Source: Pusillimonas sp. MFBS29 (lineage in GTDB: Bacteria > Pseudomonadota > Gammaproteobacteria > Burkholderiales > Burkholderiaceae_B). Taken from it: a stretch of 64,000 nt of DNA. A program made the position numbers and the translations under genes. The notes under the pieces are model-generated. The model was not told where the DNA came from, did no database searches, and saw nothing but the letters and a program-made list of their open reading frames with translations. This document shows, in pieces, positions 53,443-60,298 of this stretch. Each line of letters begins with the position of its first letter. The stretch's first letter is position 1. The stretch lies in contig NZ_JAJEWL010000002.1 in NCBI RefSeq assembly GCF_020687695.1, positions 186,001 to 250,000 of the forward strand. The letters run 5' to 3'.

Positions 53443-54249
53443 CTAGGCGGTGGTGGCCAGAAACTGTTTCAACGCATTACCGGCAGCGGCGTGCAGCATG
53501 GGACCATGTGCCAGCCCGGGCAGAATATCCAGGCTGTTTTCAGGGTGCCCCGAGTTACGCAAGGCATTATGAAACCGCTGGGCGAAAGGGATGGTGGAAA
53601 CGCCAAATTCACGTATTGCTCCGGCAACGGCAGGCTGGGGACGCCAGCGCTCTTCGCTCCCTACCAGCATATGCACAGGCCGGGCATTTCCGACTTCCAG
53701 CAAGTCACCCGGGTGACGCTCCTGCAGCAGGGCCAGCATTTGTGGCCAGTACCACCACAAGGAAGGGCTGGCCGAATAAAAGCGGTTGAACATGGCAGGC
53801 CGTTTTATCCAGCAATAAAGGCTGAACAGGCCTGCATAGGAATGACCGAACAGCGTGACGGGGCCAGTCTTTGCGGTTTGATCCAGCAAAGGCAGCACCT
53901 GCAGCTCCAGAAAATCCATCAATGAATCCGCTCCACCACAGGGCCATTCCGCTTTTCTCGGATCGCTCATCAGGCCGCGCGGGCCCGCTGGCGTGTAGTC
54001 ATGGGCGCGCCACGGCGCCAGAATGCTGCGCTCGGCCAGCCTGTAGCCCAGGCTGGCGATCTGTATCTTGTCTGTGTCGACGACATCCAGAGCGCAGGAC
54101 AAGGTCTCGTCCAGCCAATGGCCGTCCAGAAACAGCACGGTGGGCAGGCTGGCATCAGGGCCGGCGCCGGCGGGGCGCCACAGGCGCAGGCGGTACTCAC
54201 GTCCAGCGGTGTTGGTCAGAAGGTGTTCGTTGGAAGAAAATACAGGCAT
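53443..54249 (-). CDS. Cytoplasmic siderophore esterase-like alpha/beta hydrolase
   Basis: A 268-residue esterase without a signal peptide. YRLRLWRPAGAG, LPTVLFLDGHWLDETL, the nucleophile GHSYAGLFSLYCW, a YSASPSLWW segment and the late LPGLAHGPM (catalytic His) place it with BesA/IroD/Fes-type siderophore esterases of the Esterase_D group. It should release iron by hydrolysing the imported ferric ester siderophore in the cytoplasm. It lies between the binding-protein gene (18 bases away) and entE, in the uptake sub-operon. Confidence 0.83.
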   Translation of the reverse strand: MPVFSSNEHLLTNTAGREYRLRLWRPAGAGPDASLPTVLFLDGHWLDETLSCALDVVDTDKIQIASLGYRLAERSILAPWRAHDYTPAGPRGLMSDPRKAEWPCGGADSLMDFLELQVLPLLDQTAKTGPVTLFGHSYAGLFSLYCWIKRPAMFNRFYSASPSLWWYWPQMLALLQERHPGDLLEVGNARPVHMLVGSEERWRPQPAVAGAIREFGVSTIPFAQRFHNALRNSGHPENSLDILPGLAHGPMLHAAAGNALKQFLATTA

Positions 54250-54267
54250 GCTCGAACAATCCCGATG

Positions 54268-55398
54268 CTATTTGTTCAGGTTCACCATATACGTGCCTTC
54301 CAGAGGAACGGTCAGAAAGCGTTCGTTGATCTCATCCAGTGTCTTCTGTGCGGAAATATCGCCTAAGCGTTCGGGATGGATCCAGCCTGCCAGCGCTTCG
54401 ATAAAGATTACGTGCAGGGGAGAGTCGTTGAATGCATGCCAGATTCCGTGGGCGTTGCCGTTGCGTACCGCAGGCAGCGCACCCAGCCGGTTGGCGTCAA
54501 TGATGCGCTCAAGGCTCTCGCGGGCCTCTTCCTCGGCAGCGCCCGTGCCAATGACCAGGCCGGTGCGAGTGCGCTTGCCCGATCCGGTGCCGGTTGCAAC
54601 ATAAATCGACGGATTGCGGGAGTTGATATATTCGAAGCTGAGCCGTCCCGTCACGGTTTTCAGTACATCGCTGCCTATATTGTGGCCACCCGCATATTCA
54701 ATCATTTCACTGAATGTGCCCGTGCCCGGCGAGTTGCAGCAATCGGTGCTGCCGGCGTGGGCATGCACAAACACCGGCGGTCTTTGGTCAGCGGGCAGGT
54801 CGGTCAGCCGTTTGGCGACATTGGCCATATGGGATTGGTACAGCTCGATGAAGGCTTCGGTGCGTTCCTCTTGCCCCAGGGCCTGACCCAGGGCGCGCAG
54901 GCTGGGTATGGTGTTTTCCATGGGGTTAACGAAGAAGTCGATGATCATCACCGGTATGCCGGCGGCGTTGAACTGTTTGATGAGCAGGGAGTCTTCCGGG
55001 TCCTGTCCTTTGCCTATGCCGGCGAAACTGGCGGTAAGCACGACCAGGTCGGGTTGCAGTGCAAGTGCCTGCTCGACCGAAAAGGTATCGGCCGTATGCC
55101 GGCCTACCACGGGTATGTCTGCAATGGCGGGAAAGTGCTTCAGGTAGTTCTGGTACTCGTTCGCGAACGAGGTGCGGAATTCGTCGGACCATCCGGCCAG
55201 TATGCTGACGGGATCGGGGTGCAGCAAGGCCAGCACCTGCACGTGGCGGGCCTGGGTCAGAATGATGCGTTTGGCGGGCGCCTGCAGGCTTATGCTGCGG
55301 CCCAGCGCATCGGTTACTGTAATGGGCTGGGCGCTGACTAATGCGCTGCTTGCCATCAGGCAGATCAAGGCGCATGCGCGGGCGAATTTCAATAGCAT
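54268..55398 (-). CDS. Periplasmic iron-siderophore binding protein
   Basis: A 376-residue class III (FepB/BtuF-type) binding protein. A signal peptide ends near ALVSAQP (about residue 24). ITVTDALGRSISLQAPAKRIILT is the typical start, followed by PDLVVLTASF and FEYINSRNPSIYVATG. It would carry the ferric siderophore to the inner-membrane permease. At 376 residues it is larger than FepB (about 318), mainly in the C-terminal lobe. It lies five bases after the ATPase gene stop in the same operon. Confidence 0.88.
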   Translation of the reverse strand: MLLKFARACALICLMASSALVSAQPITVTDALGRSISLQAPAKRIILTQARHVQVLALLHPDPVSILAGWSDEFRTSFANEYQNYLKHFPAIADIPVVGRHTADTFSVEQALALQPDLVVLTASFAGIGKGQDPEDSLLIKQFNAAGIPVMIIDFFVNPMENTIPSLRALGQALGQEERTEAFIELYQSHMANVAKRLTDLPADQRPPVFVHAHAGSTDCCNSPGTGTFSEMIEYAGGHNIGSDVLKTVTGRLSFEYINSRNPSIYVATGTGSGKRTRTGLVIGTGAAEEEARESLERIIDANRLGALPAVRNGNAHGIWHAFNDSPLHVIFIEALAGWIHPERLGDISAQKTLDEINERFLTVPLEGTYMVNLNK

Positions 55399-55402
55399 TT
55401 TT

Positions 55403-56188
55403 TCACCTTACCGGGGCACGTAGCCCGTCAATCAATACTTGCAACATGCCCCGCGAGCATGGTTCTATCCGGGTTTCAACGCCATAGCCTTCGGCCAGGG
55501 CAGCCGGGGTGATGACCTCGGAGGGCAGGCCCTCGCCCAGCAATTCGCCTTGTCTGATCATGACGGCATAATCGCTGTGGCGCAGCGCAACGTTCAGATC
55601 ATGCAGCACAATCAGGGTGATCAGGCCATGCTCGTGGGTTTCCTGTCGCAGCAGATCCATGACGTGGAACTGATAATTCAGATCCAGCGCCGAGAGCGGC
55701 TCATCGAGCAGCAGCAAGCGAGGTCGCCGGATCAGCGCCTGGGCCAGGCCCACCAGCTGTTTCTGGCCCCCCGACAGCTGATCCAGAAAATGCATGGACA
55801 AATGCTCTATGCCCAGGCGCCTGAGGAGTTCCATGACCTGATCCAGGTGAACATGACCGGCATCGGCTGACAGTGCAGACGCACGCGCCGCCACCAGCAC
55901 TGATTCCAGCACGCGCAGATGCACGGAAGCCGGCAGCGATTGCGGCAGGTAGACCACGTGTTGTGCACGCTGCTCGAACGAGATTTTTTCCAGATTCTGC
56001 CCGTTCAGACGAACCGACCCCTGCTTCAGTGGCAGCAGCCCGGCCAGTGCCTTGAGCAGCGTGGATTTGCCACTGCCGTTGGGGCCGAGCAGCGAGACCA
56101 GCTGTCCTTCGCCCATGGGTTTCAGGCTAAGGTCCGGAATAATCGCCTGTTTACGGTAGGCCACCCGCAGATTGCTGACTTCAAGCAT
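55403..56188 (-). CDS. FepC/FecE-type iron-siderophore ABC ATPase
   Basis: A 261-residue ATPase: Walker A GPNGSGKST (about residue 36-44), the FepC-like HVVYLPQSLPASVHLRVLE, signature LSGGQKQLVGLAQAL and Walker B LLLLDEPLSALDLNYQ, then VLHDLNVALRHSDYAVM. It energises ferric-siderophore import with the FecCD-type permease. ATG at 56188 is chosen; a TTG at 56197 would overlap the permease stop and is possible. No strong Shine-Dalgarno precedes either, so coupling to the permease is likely. Confidence 0.92.
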   Translation of the reverse strand: MLEVSNLRVAYRKQAIIPDLSLKPMGEGQLVSLLGPNGSGKSTLLKALAGLLPLKQGSVRLNGQNLEKISFEQRAQHVVYLPQSLPASVHLRVLESVLVAARASALSADAGHVHLDQVMELLRRLGIEHLSMHFLDQLSGGQKQLVGLAQALIRRPRLLLLDEPLSALDLNYQFHVMDLLRQETHEHGLITLIVLHDLNVALRHSDYAVMIRQGELLGEGLPSEVITPAALAEGYGVETRIEPCSRGMLQVLIDGLRAPVR

Positions 56189-56193
56189 GGCGA

Positions 56194-57246
56194 TCAATTG
56201 CTTTGGCGGCGTAATACCACCGACAGGAAGAAGGGAACGCCGACTAGCGAGGTCACGATCCCCACGGGAACGATGCTGCCGCTGGCTATATTCTTGGACG
56301 CGATGGAAGCCAGTGACAGAACCATGGCGCCAATCAGGGCGCTGCCCGGCAGATAGAAGCGATGGTCTTCGCCGAACAGGCGGCGGGCAATATGCGGAGC
56401 AATCAGGCCTATGAAGCTGATGGTGCCGACAAAAGAAACGGCCAGCGCCGCGAGCAGGCTGATGCGCAGCAGCGAGGTGAGTCTCAGGCGTTGCACATTG
56501 ATGCCGAAACTGAATGCACGGTCTTCACCCAGGCGCAAGGCGGTCAGTTTCCACGCGTCACGCATGGCCAGTGGCCAAATCAGGGCGACAGCCAACGCCA
56601 TGGCGCCTACTTTGGGCCAGGTGGCCCGGGACAGACTGCCCATGGTCCAGAACACCAGGCTTTGCAAATCTTCGGCACTCGCCACAAACTGCATGAGCGA
56701 GACCAGTGCATTGAAGGAAAATACCAGGGCGATGCCGAACAGCACCAGGCCTGAGCTGCTCATGGCTCCCCAGCGGGCGGCCGCATCGAGCAACAGGGCC
56801 GACAACAGGGCAAATACAAAGGCGTTGCCGGAAATCATCCAGGCATGGGGCAGCCCGGGTATCGACAGGTTAAGAACGATGGCCAGTGAGGCGCCAAACG
56901 CGGCGGCTGACGAAATACCCAGCGTAAACGGGCTGGCCAGGGGGTTGTTCAATATGGTCTGCATTTCGGCGCCGGCCAGCCCCAGTGCCATGCCGATTAC
57001 GACAGCCATCATGGCATACGGCAGGCGGAACTCCCAGACTATGACCCGCATGGTGGGTTCTGCATCAGCGGGCTGCAGCAGCGTGTGGAACAAATCAGCC
57101 CAGGTCAGTGCGGAAGGGCCGAGGGTAAAGTCGGCCAGCATCGAAAATACGATGACACCCACCAGTGCGGCAATCAGCAGCCAGCGCGTCTTGAGCAGTT
57201 GCCGATAGTGCGTCTCGGCAATCCCCGATGTTTGAGCAGAAAGCAT
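56194..57246 (-). CDS. FecCD-family iron-siderophore permease
   Basis: A 350-residue permease with about nine to ten hydrophobic helices. FRLPYAMMAVVIGMALGLAGAEMQTILNNPLASPFTLGISSAAAFGASLAI is the family signature (RLPR-type entry, GxxxQxxxRNPLA region), and FVGTISFIGLIAPHIARRLFGEDHRF is the second conserved block. Many systems use two such permeases (FepD/FepG); only one is here, so it would form a homodimer. First gene of the siderophore block, with a Fur-like site just upstream (57253-57271). Confidence 0.93.
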   Translation of the reverse strand: MLSAQTSGIAETHYRQLLKTRWLLIAALVGVIVFSMLADFTLGPSALTWADLFHTLLQPADAEPTMRVIVWEFRLPYAMMAVVIGMALGLAGAEMQTILNNPLASPFTLGISSAAAFGASLAIVLNLSIPGLPHAWMISGNAFVFALLSALLLDAAARWGAMSSSGLVLFGIALVFSFNALVSLMQFVASAEDLQSLVFWTMGSLSRATWPKVGAMALAVALIWPLAMRDAWKLTALRLGEDRAFSFGINVQRLRLTSLLRISLLAALAVSFVGTISFIGLIAPHIARRLFGEDHRFYLPGSALIGAMVLSLASIASKNIASGSIVPVGIVTSLVGVPFFLSVVLRRQSN

Positions 57247-57252
57247 TAAATG

Positions 57253-57271
57253 CAGAATGAGAATAGTTTAC
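57253..57271. promoter_or_regulatory. Candidate Fur box upstream of the siderophore uptake operon
   Basis: CAGAATGAGAATAGTTTAC (57253-57271) agrees with 13 of 19 positions of the Fur consensus form GATAATGAGAATCATTATC, including an unbroken AATGAGAAT. It is seven bases upstream of the permease ATG (57244-57246, minus strand). Score by eye only. Confidence 0.55.
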
Positions 57272-57316
57272 AAAAACGAAAGTATAGAGTATTCGGGCAT
57301 CAGGACGTGCTGACTG

Positions 57317-58054
57317 TCAACGCACTGGCAGGAAGTTAAAGAACAGCAAGCCTTGTACGTAATTGATGCCCACACGGCGCAAATTCTCGTCCAGCAAATT
57401 CGCTACCAGGTCCAGCCGACCTATCAGGGCGCCGAACTCGCGCTCGAAGCTCAGGTTGGTGGCCGAATCGCTCATTTCATTGGCCCACAGCAGGGGAGCG
57501 CCGGAAGGACTTTTCCGGGTAGCCAGCAGCCAGGCTGCGGTTTCGACGTTGCGGGCGGCGTTATAGACATGTTCGGCGTTGAGCACATCGGATATGTAGA
57601 AGCGTGTCTCGCCATCGTGTGCACTGATGATCATGTTTGCCATGCCGGCAACGAAGGCGCCGACCCGATCACCGGTATATACGGGATCGAGCGCTACGGC
57701 CAGGATTTCAATGTCGCGCAGTCCGGCCAGTTCCGGGGGCGGCCGGCCGCTATTTATCATGCGGCGCCCGCGCTCGATGGCAGCTTCTATCGTGGGTTCG
57801 CCGGTCTTGCGCCATTCGGCAGGGTTGCGGCGATAGAGCTTTTCAAGCAGGCGTGTCAGGCTGTCCAGATTGTCGCGCATGGCGATGGTGACAGTGCGGT
57901 TGAAGTCCGTCTGGCCCAGTTGATCAAACGATACTTCTTCGGTGCGTGGCGCGGTCGCGTCGGGGTTGAAGGGTGGCAGGGCGCAACCCGAGAGAAGCAA
58001 CAGGCCCGCCACCATAAGGACGAACGCCGGCGGCTGGCAAAGATTGTGCTTCAT
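57317..58054 (-). CDS. Putative lipoprotein of unknown function
   Basis: A 245-residue protein with a lipoprotein signal: hydrophobic AFVLMVAGLLLLSGC, lipidation Cys at about residue 24. The mature protein has VTIAMRDNLDSLTRLLEKLYRRNPAEWRK, an IEILAVALDPVYTGDRVGAFVAGMANMIISAHDG segment and a helical end. I do not recognise the family. It is divergent from the EamA transporter and upstream of the siderophore block, separated from it by about 70 bases that hold the Fur-like site; it may not be related. Confidence 0.75.
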   Translation of the reverse strand: MKHNLCQPPAFVLMVAGLLLLSGCALPPFNPDATAPRTEEVSFDQLGQTDFNRTVTIAMRDNLDSLTRLLEKLYRRNPAEWRKTGEPTIEAAIERGRRMINSGRPPPELAGLRDIEILAVALDPVYTGDRVGAFVAGMANMIISAHDGETRFYISDVLNAEHVYNAARNVETAAWLLATRKSPSGAPLLWANEMSDSATNLSFEREFGALIGRLDLVANLLDENLRRVGINYVQGLLFFNFLPVR

Positions 58055-58177
58055 TTCGGCGAGCAGCGTGAGTTTTCCATGAGCGCAGAGATTAGAATTT
58101 GGTCTGTTTCGTCCGGCATCGCGTTTTCTTGAGTAAAAGGTGAATATACCCTGCCATCAAACTCTGGAGTGTGTTTA

Positions 58178-59074
58178 GTGGATAAACAGATAAAACGCGG
58201 CTCTCTCGAAATGGCAAGTGCCATGGTTATTTCGGGCACGATAGGGTGGTTTGTGCTGATGTCGGGTCAGGCGGTGTCCGATGTCGTGTTCTGGCGTTGT
58301 GCCATCGGGGCTCCCGTGCTGTTGCTGATCTGCGCACTGATGGGCTATCTGAACCCGAAAAGGCTGGGCTGGACACGATTTTTCTGGGCCCTGATCAGCG
58401 GCGTGGCCATCGTGGGCAACTGGCTGTTGCTGTTCGCTGCCTATTCCCGTGCCTCTATAGGCATTGCAACCGCGGTGTACAACACGCAGCCCTTCATGCT
58501 GGTAGGCTTGGGAGCCTTGTTTCTGGGCGAGCGCATCACACTCGACAAAGTGCTGTGGCTCGGTCTGGCCTTCGTGGGAATGCTGGCGATCACACAGCAG
58601 CATGGTGCCGGTCCAGCTTATGGCGCGGGCAATTACCTCGTGGGTGTTGCTCTGGCCCTGGGCGCTGCGTTCTTGTACGCCGTGGCTGCGATCGTGGTCA
58701 AGAAGCTGACCGGGACGCCTCCCTACCTGATCGCGTTGATTCAGGTCTGCAGCGGAATTTTGCTGCTGGCTCCGTTTGTCCAGGTAGAGTCGCTGGCGAG
58801 TCAACCGCCGATAACCTGGCTGACTCTGCTGACGCTGGGGGTGGTGCACACCGGCCTGATGTACATATTGCTGTATGGCGGCATTCAGAAGCTGCCGACC
58901 TCCATTACCGGTGCGCTGTCATTCATTTATCCGGTTGTGGCCATTCTGGTGGATTGGATCGCTTTCGGGTACAGACTGCAATGGATGCAGTGGCTGGGTG
59001 TCGCTGCAATATTGCTTGCGGCTGCAGCCATGCAACAAGGCTGGGGCTTGAGGCGTCCCGCAACAGTGTGCTAG
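58178..59074 (+). CDS. EamA/DMT-family transporter
   Basis: A 298-residue drug/metabolite-type exporter with about ten membrane helices in two EamA halves: WFVLMSGQAVSDVVFWRCAIGAPVLLLI, ALISGVAIVGNWLLLFAAYSRASIGIATAVYNTQPFMLVGLGALFLGERI and LPTSITGALSFIYPVVAILVDWIAFG. Such proteins export amino acids or small metabolites; the substrate is unknown. The GTG start at 58178 follows GGAG with eight-base spacing; an upstream in-frame GTG at 58169 overlaps that site. Possible but unproven role as a siderophore exporter. Confidence 0.85.
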   Translation: MDKQIKRGSLEMASAMVISGTIGWFVLMSGQAVSDVVFWRCAIGAPVLLLICALMGYLNPKRLGWTRFFWALISGVAIVGNWLLLFAAYSRASIGIATAVYNTQPFMLVGLGALFLGERITLDKVLWLGLAFVGMLAITQQHGAGPAYGAGNYLVGVALALGAAFLYAVAAIVVKKLTGTPPYLIALIQVCSGILLLAPFVQVESLASQPPITWLTLLTLGVVHTGLMYILLYGGIQKLPTSITGALSFIYPVVAILVDWIAFGYRLQWMQWLGVAAILLAAAAMQQGWGLRRPATVC

Positions 59075-59121
59075 TGTGCGGCTTCACTCGTCGTAACAAC
59101 TGATCCGGCCAGCATATCCAT

Positions 59122-59481
59122 ATGCCCATTCTGTTTGCACTAACCACGTTATTCCTGATGCAGGCCGCCGGAGAGGTTCTGGCGCGGCTTACGGGCTTGC
59201 CATTGCCCGGCGCCCTGATCGGCATGCTGCTCATGCTGGCGGCGCTTATGGTGTATGGCCGTGTGCCGGCCGGTTTGCGCGACACCTGTCACCACATGCT
59301 CAAACACCTGATGCTGCTGTTCATCCCGCCGGTGGCCGGCATCATGCTGTATATCGGTCCGCTTGAACGCGAGTGGATACCTTTTCTGCTGGCTTGTATC
59401 GCAGGGGTGGGGCTGACCGTCGTGGTTACCGCCGTAACACTGCGCTGGATGCTGCGTATAACCGGGAAAGATGAGTCATGA
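59122..59481 (+). CDS. cidA: CidA/LrgA-family holin-like membrane protein
   Basis: A 119-residue protein with four hydrophobic helices. Family segments: GEVLARLTGLPLPGALIGMLLMLAALM and LKHLMLLFIPPVAGIM. CidA/LrgA proteins form a holin-like pair with CidB/LrgB affecting murein hydrolase export, pyruvate/acetate metabolism or cell lysis. The stop overlaps the next gene by four bases. Confidence 0.9.
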   Translation: MPILFALTTLFLMQAAGEVLARLTGLPLPGALIGMLLMLAALMVYGRVPAGLRDTCHHMLKHLMLLFIPPVAGIMLYIGPLEREWIPFLLACIAGVGLTVVVTAVTLRWMLRITGKDES

Positions 59482-60203
59482 GCAGCAGTCTGCTCGCGGC
59501 CTGGGCTTATCTGGCTGATACCCCGCTGTTCTGGCTGGGCTTCACTCTGGCGGCTTATCTGCTTGCCGCAACGATTTATCAACGCAGCGGGGGGAATCCC
59601 TTGCTGCTGCCTGTATTCACTGCTGTCATCGGGGTGGTTGCTTTTCTGTATGCCACCGGTACGCCCTACGAGGTCTACGCAAAAAACACCTGGCTGCTGG
59701 AGTTTCTCATCGGGCCCGCGACTGTGGCTCTGGCCATACCGTTGTACAGCCAGTTGGGCCGACTGAAGCGCCTTTTTCTGCCGGTCATGGTGGCACTGCT
59801 GGCGGGTTCGGCTTGCGCCATTTTGTCAGCCATAGGAATCGCCTGGGCCTTGGGCGCCAGTGTGCAGACCCAGATGTCACTAGGTCCAAAGTCAGCCACC
59901 ATGCCTATTGCGATGGAAGTCGCTGCCATAAATGGTGGCCTGCCGTCATTGACTACCGTGGCGGTCGCCATAACTGGTATATCGGGTGCCATGATCTGCG
60001 GATTGTTGCTCAAGGTGCTGCGTATCCATGATCCGGCGACCCGTGGATTTGCTCTGGGGCTTAGCGCGCATGCCATAGGTGTGGCGCGCTCCTTCCAGAC
60101 AAATGAAACAGCCGGTGCTTTTGCCGCCCTTGGCATGGGCCTGAACGGTATCGCCACGGCGGTGCTGATGCCGCTGCTTTTGTCTTTGCTGGCACTTTTC
60201 TGA
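59478..60203 (+). CDS. cidB: CidB/LrgB-family membrane protein
   Basis: A 241-residue partner of CidA with about seven helices: TPYEVYAKNTWLLEFLIGPATVALAIPLYSQLGRLK, SLGPKSATMPIAMEVAA and RGFALGLSAHAIGVARSFQTNETAGAFAALGMGLNGI are the LrgB signatures. The start overlaps the cidA stop by four bases. A perfect 14-bp hairpin starts 31 bases after its stop. Confidence 0.92.
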   Translation: MSSSLLAAWAYLADTPLFWLGFTLAAYLLAATIYQRSGGNPLLLPVFTAVIGVVAFLYATGTPYEVYAKNTWLLEFLIGPATVALAIPLYSQLGRLKRLFLPVMVALLAGSACAILSAIGIAWALGASVQTQMSLGPKSATMPIAMEVAAINGGLPSLTTVAVAITGISGAMICGLLLKVLRIHDPATRGFALGLSAHAIGVARSFQTNETAGAFAALGMGLNGIATAVLMPLLLSLLALF

Positions 60204-60233
60204 AGCGGGCGCTATGATTTTGTCATCAGGAAC

Positions 60234-60268
60234 GCCCTGAAGCGCAGGCATCGGCTGCGCTTCAGGGC
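60234..60268 (+). repeat. Perfect 14-bp inverted repeat (hairpin) before an acyl-CoA synthetase gene
   Basis: GCCCTGAAGCGCAG (60234-60247) and CTGCGCTTCAGGGC (60255-60268) are exact complements around a seven-base loop GCATCGG. It lies between the cidB stop (60203) and the ATG at 60299. The following bases are TGCACAAATAAAATAA, without a run of T, so it is not a textbook intrinsic terminator. It may be a bidirectional or factor-assisted terminator, or a structured 5-prime leader. Confidence 0.8.
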
Positions 60269-60298
60269 TGCACAAATAAAATAATGCAAGGAGACTCC

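Noticed and set aside
54376-55341. 321-codon plus-strand open frame over the siderophore binding protein
   Set aside because: The minus-strand frame has a signal peptide and family motifs; the plus frame has none.
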